A DNA stretch of 64,000 nt from CALUVN01 sp944323595 (GCA_963931255.1 OZ006972.1:1178001-1242000), one strand, 5' to 3'. Shown: positions 8,523-18,262, counted from the first letter of the stretch. The notes: generated from the sequence alone by a model not told the origin. A program made the numbers and translations.

Positions 8523-8553
8523 AAATTCAGACTTATGTTGAGGCTGAATTTTT
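8521..8553 (+). terminator. Intrinsic terminator after gdx
   Basis: A 10-bp stem (AAAAATTCAG with CTGAATTTTT) is extended by an inner CTT/GAG pairing and ends in a T run. It starts at the gdx stop codon. Confidence 0.75.
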
Positions 8554-8566
8554 AATACTTGATAAT

Positions 8567-8743
8567 TTAAACCATTGCAAGTTTTTTAATATCGGTTTTC
8601 GGCGGGTTTCCGAACATTTTTTTATATTCTCTGCTGAACTGTGTCGGGCTTTCGTAGCCTACTTCAAAACTGGCAGTTGCTGCATCATAGTTGCCTGTTA
8701 GCATTAATCTCTGCGCTTCGTAAAGTTTTAATTGTTTTTGGTA
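8567..8743 (-). pseudogene. Truncated AraC-family regulator (C-terminal HTH only)
   Basis: The minus strand encodes the last 58 residues of an AraC/XylS regulator: YQKQLKLYEAQRLML, then VGYESPTQFSREYKKMFGNPP, which is the second helix-turn-helix, ending at TAA 8569-8567. Upstream, a stop occurs within two codons and no start is available, so the rest of the gene is gone. The break coincides exactly with the 5' boundary of the aldo/keto reductase remnant on the plus strand. A single deletion probably removed the divergent 5' halves of both genes. Confidence 0.8.
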
Positions 8744-9021
8744 CTAATAATATGTTTACTAATGAAACGCTGGTTTCAATCGGTGAAAAATACGGCAAAT
8801 CTTCTGCACAGGTAGCTTTGAGATTTTTGACTCAAGAGGGTGTAATTGTAATTCCTAAATCTGTTAAAAAAGAGCGTATGGAACAGAACTTGAATATATT
8901 TGATTTCAAATTGAGTAATGACGAACTTGATAAAATCAGAGCATTAGATACCGGCAAAAGTTTGTTCTTTTCTCATTACGACCCTGAAACCGTAGAAATG
9001 ATTATAGGACTTGTAAGATAA
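8743..9021 (+). pseudogene. Aldo/keto reductase, C-terminal remnant
   Basis: This frame encodes only the last ~92 residues of an AKR5-type aldo/keto reductase: TNNMFTNETLVSIGEKYGKS, AQVALRFL, VIPKSVKKERM and LDTGKSLFFSHYDPETV, the usual C-terminal barrel and tail. The catalytic Tyr/Lys/His/Asp half is missing. An ATG at 8641 reads through antisense AraC sequence, so it is not a genuine start. A 90-residue product without the active site would not be a functional reductase. Confidence 0.8.
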
Positions 9022-9054
9022 GATTGAAATTAATTTAAGAAAGTTTTTTTGTTT

Positions 9055-9431
9055 ATGAATATGAAAAAGTTTTTAGCAATAGGAATTGCAGCGTTATCGT
9101 GTATAACGTTAGGTGCTTTTAAAGCTTATGCATCGGCTCCGCCTCCGCATAGTGATAAAGTTACCGTAAAAAAAGTAAAATTTAAAAACCGTATAGATAT
9201 AACAGTTGTCGGGAATTTGTATATTCCAAAGTGTATAGATAAAAATAAAAAACATCCGGCAATAATTGTTGGACACCCGTTTGGCGGAGTAAAAGAACAA
9301 ACCGCCGGACTTTATGCACAAAAACTTTTGTCGTAAAAGACGCTACACACGTAGATTTATACGATGTTCCAGAATATATGGAGCAGGTTTTAGATAAGTT
9401 AGCCTCTTATTTTCAACAATACTTACAATAA
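9055..9431 (+). pseudogene. Alpha/beta hydrolase (dienelactone-hydrolase-like) with internal deletion
   Basis: From ATG 9055 the frame encodes a signal peptide (MKKFLAIGIAALSCIT...AYAS), then an alpha/beta hydrolase N-terminus (LYIPKCI, HPAIIVGHPFGGVKEQTAGLYAQKL), and stops at 9336. In the next frame (9333-9431) the family's C-terminus follows at once: VKDATHVDLYDVPEYMEQVL, which includes the catalytic His loop. The whole middle of the protein with the nucleophile Ser, several hundred bases in homologues, is missing, and the junction is frameshifted. This is the third broken gene in a row. Confidence 0.8.
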
Positions 9432-9443
9432 TATATCACTATC

Positions 9444-9471
9444 AGCCGCTTTTATAGCGGCTTATTTTTTT
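9444..9471 (+). terminator. Intrinsic terminator after the hydrolase remnant
   Basis: A 7-bp stem (AGCCGCT with AGCGGCT, loop TTTAT) is followed by TATTTTTTT. It is intact although the gene it served is broken. Confidence 0.8.
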
Positions 9472-9604
9472 GTAATTGTATTATCTTTAAAGCTTATCTG
9501 AAAAATCCCCTGATTTCGGGAAATTATTTGGCTTTAACTTCGGGGATAAAAAGCCGCTTATTAATTGGCTGGCAGAGCAAAAGGAAATATAATTATTCTA
9601 TAAA

Positions 9605-10354
9605 CTATTGTTTTGACTCATATACATTTGGCAGACCTTTAATAGTTTTGAAGCCTTTTTCTTTTAGTAACCGGTGCAGATTGACCGTATCATCATAACG
9701 ACCTGTTACAATAGTGCAATTATTTTTTAATTTTAATGCCAGATTGTTTATAAGTTTTTCTCTGTCAGAACCGGATTTAATATACGGCCAGAAGTTTCTG
9801 CAAAAGACTATGGTATTTTGTGACGGAATATTATTTACATCTTCTGTAATATCTGCAACCGAAAAATTTATCATTTTTTTCAATTCCGGATTAATTCTGA
9901 CAGGATAATTATATTCAATTCCTATACCGCCCATCGGTTTTTTGAAATATTTCCCAAAATTTCCGTTTGTAAACTTGTTTATCTCTTCAAAGTCCGAATA
10001 ATCCATATTTACATATTCACTGTTTGCCATATAAATTATTGTGTCATCAATATCCTTTGCGTATATTGGTAGAAATTTTTCAGATTTCTCGCCAAGATTT
10101 TCGTTTAGCAGCATTGCAAATGACATAGGTTCCGAGCCGTCAGAACAAGCATAACAGATTATGTTAACTTTACCGGAATTGTTATATTTTTCTATGATAA
10201 ATTTTCCCAGCTCTTTCCAGTTTAAATCGGGTCTGAAAAAATTGGTGGTATTTCTATATACAATATTCCCGTCTTTATTTGTAACAATCCGCGAATTGCT
10301 CCGGAATGACGGTTGGAAATTATAAGGGGTTGAAGATACCGGTCGTATTTGCAT
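9605..10354 (-). CDS. CheR-like methyltransferase fold protein with N-terminal leader
   Basis: The start is taken at ATG 10354, with GAGG close upstream, giving 249 aa beginning MQIRPVSSTPYNFQPSFRSN. The body follows the CheR class I methyltransferase plan: IICYACSDGSEPMSFAMLL (SAM motif, compare CheR ACS-x-G-E-x-Y-S), PIYAKDIDDTIIYMANSEY (motif II with acidic Asp), and TIVFCRNFWPYI (compare CheR CRN-x-x-x-Y-F). The CheR N-terminal helical domain is replaced by the short leader, and no chemotaxis gene is nearby. It is a paralogue of the gene at 21817. The substrate is unknown and probably not a chemoreceptor. Confidence 0.7.
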   Translation of the reverse strand: MQIRPVSSTPYNFQPSFRSNSRIVTNKDGNIVYRNTTNFFRPDLNWKELGKFIIEKYNNSGKVNIICYACSDGSEPMSFAMLLNENLGEKSEKFLPIYAKDIDDTIIYMANSEYVNMDYSDFEEINKFTNGNFGKYFKKPMGGIGIEYNYPVRINPELKKMINFSVADITEDVNNIPSQNTIVFCRNFWPYIKSGSDREKLINNLALKLKNNCTIVTGRYDDTVNLHRLLKEKGFKTIKGLPNVYESKQ

Positions 10355-10476
10355 ATCCTCTATAAAACATAAACAAAATATTTTTTGCTGCAAATCTGTA
10401 GAGTAAAATTTAATATATTCCGACTAAAATTATATGTTATAATTTTTTTTGAATAAAATAGTTGCAGGTGTTTTCA

Positions 10477-12975
10477 ATGCAAGAAGAGAAAAAAGTAAAG
10501 CCGGATAAAATTGTTGTTCGCGGAGCAAAGGTACATAACTTAAAGAATATAGATGTTGAAATTCCTCTTAATAAAATAGTCGGCATCGCAGGTGTTTCAG
10601 GCTCAGGAAAGTCATCACTTGCTCTCGGGGTTTTGTATGCGGAGGGCTCAAGGCGCTATCTTGAGGCACTATCAACATATACAAGACGCAGGATGACACA
10701 GGCAGCAAAAGCTCAGGTTGATGAAATTTTATATGTGCCGGCGGCTCTTGCGCTTCACCAGCGTCCGGGAGTCCCGGGTATCCGCAGTACTTTTGGAACG
10801 GGTACGGAGTTACTAAACAGCTTAAGGCTTATGTATTCACGTCTTGCGCATCATCGCTGCCCGAACGGACACTATCTTGAGCCTACACTTCTTGTCGCTG
10901 CGGGAAAAGAACTTATCTGCCCTGAATGCGGTGCACATTTTTACGCCCCCGGTGCGGAAGAACTTGCATTCAACAGTCAGGGCGCCTGTGAACGATGCGG
11001 AGGTGTCGGTACGGTAAGAACAGTTGATGAATCAACACTTGTTCCTGATGAATCTCTTACTATTGATGATGGAGCCGTTGCTCCGTGGAATTCTCTAATG
11101 TGGTCGTTGATGACGGATGTTTGCCGTGCAATGGGTGTTCGAACGGATATTCCGTTTCGTGAGCTTACAAAAGAAGAACGTGATATAGTTTTTCACGGGC
11201 CTGCTGTTAAAAAGCATATTTTCTACAAAGCTAAAAATTCCAATCAGGCAGGAGAAATTGACTTTACTTATTTCAATGCGGTTTACACTGTTGAAAATGC
11301 CTTAAAAAAAGTAAAAGACGAAACCGGCATGAAACGGGTTGAAAAGTTTTTAAAAGAAGACATTTGTCCGGACTGTAAAGGTTCGCGTTTGTCAGAAGCT
11401 GCCAGAGCTCCCAAATTACGCGGAATATCACTTGATGAAGCTTGCAAAATGACTTTGTCAGAACTAATAGAATGGGTAGGTGGCGTACCGGCTTCATTGC
11501 CGGAAGAAATGCGTCCGATGGCAGAGTCAATTTGTGAATCTTTTCAGGTAACTGCAAAACGATTGATGGAATTAGGGCTCGGGTATCTTGCGCTTGACCG
11601 TGCGGCATCAACACTTTCAACCGGCGAAAGACAGCGGATGCAGCTTGCCCGTTCCGTAAGAAACCGTACCACAGGCGTGCTTTATGTACTGGATGAGCCG
11701 TCTATAGGCTTACATCCCGCAAATATTAAAGGTTTAAATGCCGTAATGCATGACCTTATCTCGGATGGAAATTCCGTGGTGCTTGTAGACCACGATACAC
11801 AGATATTATCCGAATCTGATTGGATAATTGAAATGGGACCGGACTCAGGCTTTGACGGCGGAGAAGTTCTTGCACAGGGCACAATCCCTGATATAATAAA
11901 AAATCCACTCTCTAAAATAGGATCTTTTTTGTCAGGAGATTACACTTCTATTGTAAGACCGCAAATAAAAAGTTCTGAAATATTTGCCTGCGGTGAAATT
12001 TCTATTTCTACTTCTGATATTCATACGGTTAAACCGTTAAATGTACGTATACCAAAAGGTAGATTGACTGTTATTACAGGTGTTTCAGGTTCCGGTAAAA
12101 CAACGTTAATTCTGGAAAGTCTTATTCCTGCGTTAGAAAACGCTATTTCCGGAAAAAAATTACCTGCTCATGTCAAAAACATTTCAGCCGGCGGTATCAA
12201 ACAGGTAAAACTCATAGATGCAACTCCAATCGGGATAAATGTCCGTTCAACGGTTGCTACTTATGCAAATGTTCATGATGAACTCAGAAAAGTGTTTGCC
12301 AAAACTGCTGATGCTAAAAATGCCGGATATAAAGCGGGTGATTTTTCCTATAATACAGGCAGTTTGCGTTGTCCTACATGTGATGGTACCGGCAGTATAA
12401 GTCTTGACGTCCAATTTTTACCTGATGTTGAAATTCCGTGTCCTGATTGCAGGGGCTCGCGTTATTCTAAAATTGCAGAAAGTATTAAATATATTGCAAA
12501 AAATAAAGAAACATATTCATTACCTGAACTTATGGCTATGGATATAAACCATGCACTTGAAGCGTGCAAGGATTTGAATGTAGTAAGAGGGCGGCTTCAG
12601 GTTTTGAAAGATTTAGGTCTGGGGTATCTGACCCTCGGTGAAGCAACTCCGAGTCTTTCGGGCGGAGAGGCTCAGCGGTTAAAACTCGCATCTGAAATGG
12701 GACGCCGTCAGGAAGACTCTGTATTTATTTTTGATGAACCGACAATAGGTTTGCATCCGCTTGATGTCCGTTCACTGTTAGGAGTTTTTCAAAAATTAAT
12801 TGACAATAATGCAACTGTTATTGTTATTGAACATGATCTGGATGTGATACGTAACGCCGACTATATTATTGATATGGGGCCGGGTGGCGGTAAAGACGGA
12901 GGAAATATTGTAATAGCAGGTTCACCGCAGGATGTTAAAAACTGTAAGAAAAGTATTACAGGAAGATTTTTATAA
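10477..12975 (+). CDS. UvrA2-type excinuclease ABC subunit A paralogue
   Basis: The start at ATG 10477 gives 832 aa, about 100 shorter than canonical UvrA. Tandem ABC ATPase halves are complete: Walker A GVSGSGKSSL and GVSGSGKTTL, signatures LSTGERQRM and LSGGEAQRL, Walker B LDEPSIGLHP and FDEPTIGLHP. Zinc-binding Cys sets are visible (CPECGAH, CERCGG, CPDCKG, CPTCDG, CPDCRG). The shortening falls between YTRRRM and the first Cys cluster, where canonical UvrA carries the UvrB-binding domain. This is the hallmark of UvrA2/DrrC-like proteins linked to drug tolerance or DNA-adduct handling. It is a stand-alone gene here. Confidence 0.85.
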   Translation: MQEEKKVKPDKIVVRGAKVHNLKNIDVEIPLNKIVGIAGVSGSGKSSLALGVLYAEGSRRYLEALSTYTRRRMTQAAKAQVDEILYVPAALALHQRPGVPGIRSTFGTGTELLNSLRLMYSRLAHHRCPNGHYLEPTLLVAAGKELICPECGAHFYAPGAEELAFNSQGACERCGGVGTVRTVDESTLVPDESLTIDDGAVAPWNSLMWSLMTDVCRAMGVRTDIPFRELTKEERDIVFHGPAVKKHIFYKAKNSNQAGEIDFTYFNAVYTVENALKKVKDETGMKRVEKFLKEDICPDCKGSRLSEAARAPKLRGISLDEACKMTLSELIEWVGGVPASLPEEMRPMAESICESFQVTAKRLMELGLGYLALDRAASTLSTGERQRMQLARSVRNRTTGVLYVLDEPSIGLHPANIKGLNAVMHDLISDGNSVVLVDHDTQILSESDWIIEMGPDSGFDGGEVLAQGTIPDIIKNPLSKIGSFLSGDYTSIVRPQIKSSEIFACGEISISTSDIHTVKPLNVRIPKGRLTVITGVSGSGKTTLILESLIPALENAISGKKLPAHVKNISAGGIKQVKLIDATPIGINVRSTVATYANVHDELRKVFAKTADAKNAGYKAGDFSYNTGSLRCPTCDGTGSISLDVQFLPDVEIPCPDCRGSRYSKIAESIKYIAKNKETYSLPELMAMDINHALEACKDLNVVRGRLQVLKDLGLGYLTLGEATPSLSGGEAQRLKLASEMGRRQEDSVFIFDEPTIGLHPLDVRSLLGVFQKLIDNNATVIVIEHDLDVIRNADYIIDMGPGGGKDGGNIVIAGSPQDVKNCKKSITGRFL

Positions 12976-13010
12976 TAAGATAAGTTCAATTTATACAAAA
13001 AATATAAAAA

Positions 13011-13652
13011 TTAACGTTTCAAAATTGCTGATATTATCTCATTTTTAGAAGATAGAACTTTAAAGAATGCTTCAGGTGATTTTTTGATGAATTGCATCTT
13101 TGCCATTTTATCATATTGCGCTTTCAAACCTGAAAAGAAGTCTTGCCCTACAAGAATAATTTTTTTAAGACCACTTTCATAGGAATGAAAATTGTGACGA
13201 ATAAGTGTGGTTGCCTCTTGCATTGTTGTAGTTCCGCCCGGGAATATTACAAAATTATCAGCGACTTTTGTAAATTTCATAATTCTGTCGGCTTCAGAAG
13301 ACGCTTTGCCGATAACTACGCAATCTTCCAGGTTTTCATCACCCCATAGAGGATTCACAATAATTGCTAGATTTTGTATAGGTTTACCCTTTAAATCAAC
13401 AACGGAATTTTCCTTGGCTGCATAATATGCTGACCCCATAATTCCTTTAGTACCGCAACCGGTAACAATATTATATCCGTTTTGTACTAATGCTTTGGTT
13501 GTTTGTGAACATAAATCCAAATATTCCATAAGCGGTTCTGTTGTTTTTGAACTCCCGAGTATTACTACGGCTTTAGCTTTCATTTCAGGTTTTGTGTATT
13601 TTTTATCCAATACAGGTATATTGTTTAGATTGTTTATAGCTAAATTGTTCAT
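13011..13652 (-). CDS. LOG-family (lysine-decarboxylase-fold) protein
   Basis: This 213-aa Rossmann-like protein has a VVILGSSK strand-loop near residue 30, VTGCGTKGIMGSAYYAA (LOG family GGG-x-x-GLMG position) and FPGGTTTMQEAT (family P-G-G-x-G-T-x-x-E). Classical members hydrolyse nucleoside 5'-monophosphates (cytokinin-activating LOG enzymes or nucleotide 5'-monophosphate nucleosidases). Two motif glycines are replaced (GCG for GGG, TTT for xGT), so activity may differ. No clear ribosome-binding site precedes the start. Confidence 0.7.
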   Translation of the reverse strand: MNNLAINNLNNIPVLDKKYTKPEMKAKAVVILGSSKTTEPLMEYLDLCSQTTKALVQNGYNIVTGCGTKGIMGSAYYAAKENSVVDLKGKPIQNLAIIVNPLWGDENLEDCVVIGKASSEADRIMKFTKVADNFVIFPGGTTTMQEATTLIRHNFHSYESGLKKIILVGQDFFSGLKAQYDKMAKMQFIKKSPEAFFKVLSSKNEIISAILKR

Positions 13653-13831
13653 ATTTTTTATTTAATCACAAAAAATTATAATTATATGTACATCATTATG
13701 TTTATTTCTATAAATCAAATACTTATATGTACCGTTAACAAAAGTTAAGAAAGAGAGTAAAAAGATTAAAGAAAGGGAGAGAAAGAGCCGATAGGATAAG
13801 TAATAAAAAAGAAACAGGTAAAAGGTAAAAA

Positions 13832-16800
13832 ATGGTCACAAAGGGCGTAGAAAGCAAGATAACAGCATATATACAATCAAACCCGCAGTACAAGGAGTAC
13901 AGTCGGGAAAAAGTAGTGAGCATAATGCTTGAGAAAGGGGAATTAACACGGAGTGAAGTACAGAGCTGGTACCGACAAATGGAAGAACGGGTAAAAGAAG
14001 AACACGCCGTCAGCGCAGAAGTTCCTTCTCAACCAGCCAAAACAAAAACAAACAATCAAGCAAACACGTCAATAAACCTATTTGGAGATTCAAAACCAAT
14101 CAGCTCAAATAGTGATATGGGTTTACGTGTAGAAAGTGCAGCAGGAATTACCCCTACGACAGTAGCCCCTCAAAATATAGAACCCAAAGTTCAACCACAA
14201 GCAGCCGAACCGGTCAAATTCGAACTGACAGAGGCGCAGGCCCAGAATGAAGTAATCAACACAATAATGGAGGACGTAAGCAAGTCGTATGTATTGTATC
14301 AAAAGCAGGATAACGGGGTCGTAAGCAAAGGCTATGATGCGTTAAAGAATTATTTTGATAGTGAATTGTCATCAAGCAATGTAGAGGAAGCTCTGGCACT
14401 GCAGGCGACTGGAGCGGATAATTTGATGCTCGCACGCGACGGAGAATTAACAAAGCGCGAATACTATTTGCAGAATAAAGAGCATTTGAAAAAGATGTTA
14501 ACCCGACGTCTCTACGACAAGGATGAAAATACAGGGTTAGATTTTCTTGACAGAAACCGCGGGAAGCTGAGCAAAGAAGAATTCGGAAAATTTCTCGAGG
14601 ACTATATCCAGAGAATGATAGACAATATTCCGAGTATGGACAGCTTAAAGAGCGTAATGCACGGATTAGTCACAAGTACTCCCGAAGAAACCGAAGAAAA
14701 TTTGCAAAAGTTATTAGCTAACGCAAAGAAAAATAAACCTGTACAAGTATTGCCGGATAGTCGTGCTATAAGTATAAAAAGCAAAGGAATACCTTTAGAA
14801 TTTGACACTGATGAGCCTATTAGCTTTGAAGAAGTATTCAGATATGAACGTGGTACTCAATACAGTAAAGAAAAAGTAGAGAATGTAATAATGCATCAGC
14901 AGGAGATGGCACTGGCAACAGGGGCTGTGAATAAGCACGCTCAATTTAAGGCAAGTGCTGAAGCATTAATAAAGAGTGAAGAAAGCGCCGAAGTAAAAAG
15001 AGACAAGGTTGCTGTATTGTATGAAAAATACTATGGTGGAGATATAAACTTAGCAAAAGAAAAGCTTGACGAAGTAATAAGTCAGGGCAAGTTTATGATA
15101 GCAACCAAAGAAGTTAATGGTAAGTTAACTTTGGATATGAGTGCCTATGGGACAGAGACCCAGCAGCAGAACATATTGAACTTATTATTGCGTTTTGGAA
15201 TCCAGCAGCAGGACAAGCAGTTAGAGAAAGTTCTGGGAGGTAAGCCTGAAGATAAGATGCTTGCTATAAATCAGGATTATGAAGCGGCTTACACAAATGC
15301 TTACGGAAATGAGTTTACGGAAGAACTTGTACAGGCGATGGAGAATGACAACAAAAGCTTCATCCGGAAGTACACGGGCAGTGCGTCAATGGCTGGGATG
15401 GCTATGACGGTTGTTGGCGGAATATTGTGTTTCACACCTGCAGCGCCATTGGGAGCAGGTTTGATAACAGCAGGTAATACGTTAGCGATAGGCGGTATGG
15501 CTGCAGAAAGTGCGCTGGGTTATACGGAAGCATTGACCCGCGAAGAAATAAGTGAAGAAGAGCTTACAGATTTAAGTAAACAATTAATAATGAATGCCGG
15601 AGGTTTTGTCGTAGGTTACAAGGCAAGTAAGCTAGGCATGAAGGCGTTTAATAAGTTAGTCGACAAGAAACTGACAGAGACATTTAAAACCCAAATAACT
15701 GACGGAAACAGAGCTGCAGCGTTAAAGGAAGTATTCAGCGACCCTCAAAAGCTCGGGAATTTTATGGAAGCTGCCGGTGCAAAGATTGGAACTGATTTCT
15801 TGGTATCTTATGCAGGCGATCTTGCGATGATGGGTGTTCTGGATACTCACGATGATTGGGAATCTTTACTCAAGGCAAACCTGATAGGTATAGTTGTTGG
15901 AAGCAGCGGAGATATAAAAGATGTTGCGAATGTGAAAGTAAAACCGACAAAACACAATAAGAGCGTACCTTCTAAAGAGGCCGGCGGTATGGCTGCCCAA
16001 CAGGTTCCGGGCAAACCGGAATTGCAGACGGATGAAAATCCGGGTACGGCAGGTACGGCATCAAAAGAAAATACAGTCAAAGAAAACAATGAAAGTACAT
16101 CCCAAACTCAATCAGAAACAATTTCACGCGAAAATACCGGCAAACAAATTCCGGCAGGAACAGTTTCAAAGGCAGAAGTTTCTATTGAGCAGCCTCAAAC
16201 AGTTATCAAGAAAGATAATCCTTACGGCTTGACTCAAAATCCGTTAAAAGATATAAAACCAAAAACAAAAGAAGAGTTCGCACAATATCTGGACAGTCTG
16301 AGAGATATTGATTATAAAGAGCTCCCTCGTTACTCAGCTGAAGAAAAAGCCAAATTAATAGAACTTTTTGAAAACAACAATCCTCAATACGTTCAATATT
16401 TAGTTGATTTAAAGGAATGTTTTATAAAATATAAATACGAAAATAGATTTTCCGTTGACCAGATTGAAAAAATTCTTCACGCAATAAAAAAAGACGAACA
16501 ATTTACACTCGGATTAATTAACAGTGTAGATTCAAAGGGGACTCCGTTGTATTCAGGATATGAAGTTTCAAAACTACTAGCCTCTTACGAAAAAAATCCT
16601 GATGTAACAAAATTTTTGGTTCAAAAACAGTTGAAATCAGAAACCATAGAAAAACTGGCTAGCCTTTATCAGCCGGATTCACCAAGATATAAGCAGCTGG
16701 TAGAAAGCGGAATATTTGACCATATTAAAGAAGGCAAAATATCAGAAAATGTATTTTCGGATCTCAAGGAAAATCTGCATCTGAGTGAAGATTTTCTGAA

Positions 16801-17722
16801 TGACATCAAAAAATCCCGTTCAAATCAGCCGCTTGTTACAGAAATTCCACAAGGAACTGACCTTAAAGACATAGGCAATTTTGTAGAAAACGGAGAAGTC
16901 GGTACTCTTAACGGCAAGCTTTACGCAAATCAGTGCGGAAATGCAGTTGAACTCAAAATAAGCAGAGAAAAATTTGAGGAACTGTTCCCGTTAATTAAGC
17001 GTTTTAATACCGAACAGGGCGAACTCGGGGACTGCTGGCTTATTGCGGCAATAAATGAAGTTATGAGCAATCCATCTCAAAGAGCCGATTTATATAAATT
17101 ATTCACCCAGGAAGGCAATGATATTTTAATTAAATTTCCTCAAAGCGACCACGTACTGAGATTTGTCGGCGGCAAACCCTATGAAACAACAGAAGGAATT
17201 GAGGGAGCCGGCGGAATAAAAATGATTGAACAGGCCTTTATTTTTGAAAGAAATCGCGGAATATTCTCTAAGAAACAGGCTTATACCAAAGACCAAACAG
17301 AAACAGATGTCATCGCAAGATTACAGGAAAATCCCGATCTAATCAAATACTTGGATGGAGGAAAGCAAGGAGAATTTTTTGACGCACTTAAAAACAGTTC
17401 TATAACGTTTAAACAGTTTCTACTGCATGAATTTCCAAAAATTTTTAAACCAAAACAGTATCACAAGCATCTATGTGAATGGGTAAATAACAACAGATCA
17501 AAAACTGTAATTTATAGCTGTGAACGCGGCGGACACACCGAAAACGGGCGTGAAGGAGCAGCCCTTTTGGAGTATGACTTATATGCTCCTCATGCTTATA
17601 CGGTTAAAGATTATAACCCCGAAACCAAAACCGTAATCCTCCAAAACCCGCACCATACAAATATCGAAATAGAAGTGCCACTCAGCGTTCTGGGTTCATA
17701 CGGAAGTTTAGAATTTACTTAA
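13832..17722 (+). CDS. Large multidomain protein with C-terminal calpain-like cysteine protease
   Basis: This 1296-aa protein starts with an AAAGGTAAAAA leader before ATG. The C-terminal ~300 residues are a family C2 (calpain) protease core: QGELGDCWLIAA places the nucleophile at Cys1068, HAYTVKDY gives His1254, and LQNPHH gives Asn1272, so the triad looks intact. No signal peptide is present. Residues 10-36 carry an IQSNPQYKEY motif shared with the 1779-aa protein. Residues about 518-600 form a Gly/Ala-rich hydrophobic module (AMTVVGGILCFTP), also shared with it. The middle is helical and Glu/Lys-rich, with a low-complexity linker near 700-800. A processed effector or surface protease is plausible. 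Confidence 0.85.
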   Translation: MVTKGVESKITAYIQSNPQYKEYSREKVVSIMLEKGELTRSEVQSWYRQMEERVKEEHAVSAEVPSQPAKTKTNNQANTSINLFGDSKPISSNSDMGLRVESAAGITPTTVAPQNIEPKVQPQAAEPVKFELTEAQAQNEVINTIMEDVSKSYVLYQKQDNGVVSKGYDALKNYFDSELSSSNVEEALALQATGADNLMLARDGELTKREYYLQNKEHLKKMLTRRLYDKDENTGLDFLDRNRGKLSKEEFGKFLEDYIQRMIDNIPSMDSLKSVMHGLVTSTPEETEENLQKLLANAKKNKPVQVLPDSRAISIKSKGIPLEFDTDEPISFEEVFRYERGTQYSKEKVENVIMHQQEMALATGAVNKHAQFKASAEALIKSEESAEVKRDKVAVLYEKYYGGDINLAKEKLDEVISQGKFMIATKEVNGKLTLDMSAYGTETQQQNILNLLLRFGIQQQDKQLEKVLGGKPEDKMLAINQDYEAAYTNAYGNEFTEELVQAMENDNKSFIRKYTGSASMAGMAMTVVGGILCFTPAAPLGAGLITAGNTLAIGGMAAESALGYTEALTREEISEEELTDLSKQLIMNAGGFVVGYKASKLGMKAFNKLVDKKLTETFKTQITDGNRAAALKEVFSDPQKLGNFMEAAGAKIGTDFLVSYAGDLAMMGVLDTHDDWESLLKANLIGIVVGSSGDIKDVANVKVKPTKHNKSVPSKEAGGMAAQQVPGKPELQTDENPGTAGTASKENTVKENNESTSQTQSETISRENTGKQIPAGTVSKAEVSIEQPQTVIKKDNPYGLTQNPLKDIKPKTKEEFAQYLDSLRDIDYKELPRYSAEEKAKLIELFENNNPQYVQYLVDLKECFIKYKYENRFSVDQIEKILHAIKKDEQFTLGLINSVDSKGTPLYSGYEVSKLLASYEKNPDVTKFLVQKQLKSETIEKLASLYQPDSPRYKQLVESGIFDHIKEGKISENVFSDLKENLHLSEDFLNDIKKSRSNQPLVTEIPQGTDLKDIGNFVENGEVGTLNGKLYANQCGNAVELKISREKFEELFPLIKRFNTEQGELGDCWLIAAINEVMSNPSQRADLYKLFTQEGNDILIKFPQSDHVLRFVGGKPYETTEGIEGAGGIKMIEQAFIFERNRGIFSKKQAYTKDQTETDVIARLQENPDLIKYLDGGKQGEFFDALKNSSITFKQFLLHEFPKIFKPKQYHKHLCEWVNNNRSKTVIYSCERGGHTENGREGAALLEYDLYAPHAYTVKDYNPETKTVILQNPHHTNIEIEVPLSVLGSYGSLEFT

Positions 17723-18147
17723 TTACTTGCAATTCCGTTACAACCGGTATAGCAAAATAAAAAGTAGTGCCTTGCCCTTCTTCACTATCACACCAAATGG
17801 CACCCTTATGCGCTTCTATTAATTGTTTTGCAATCGGCAATCCAAGACCGGAGCCGCCGACTTTACGCGAAAGAGAGTTTTCAATTTGGGCAAATTTATC
17901 AAATACATGAAGCAAATTTTCCTTCGCAATCCCAATACCCTCATCTTTTACACTGACAAGAATATATTCCCCTTCTAATTTATCTAAAATCGGAGTAAAA
18001 CATTCTTCGTATCTTAAATCTTTTGCATTTACCAATTCAGATTTTACAACAATAGATTTTCCCTCAGGAGTAAACTTAACAGCATTTGAAACTAGATTTG
18101 TGAGAACCTGTTCGAGGCGCTGTGAATCAGCGTTAATTTTGGGAAGT
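17715..18147 (-). pseudogene. Histidine-kinase C-terminal (HATPase_c) fragment
   Basis: The frame encodes only the CA domain of a sensor kinase: N-box LTNLVSNAVKFTPEG, G1 DEGIGIAKENLLHVFDKFA, and G2 GGSGLGLPIAKQLIEAHKG, ending TTFYFAIP. The dimerisation/HisKA and sensor regions are missing. Homology stops at LPKINAD (about 18147). Beyond that the sequence is antisense to the next plus-strand gene, so the ATG at 18173 is not original. Its stop overlaps the calpain gene stop by 8 bases. It is a remnant created by the rearrangement at 18142-18148. Confidence 0.8.
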
Positions 18148-18262
18148 TCCTGAAATACATCCGGAGGACACACACAGACTCGGGCAAACAGAAAATGCCC
18201 GTATTAAAATCCGTTACGGCGCAAAAACAAACTGGAGTAATACAAAAATAGCCCGTGATATA

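Noticed and set aside
8641..9021. 126-aa intact aldo/keto reductase
   Set aside because: The first 34 residues are antisense AraC sequence and the catalytic part is absent.
17715..18173. Complete 152-aa histidine kinase gene starting MCPPDVF
   Set aside because: The first residues come from antisense of the GHKL gene; HisKA and sensor regions are missing and there is no ribosome-binding site.
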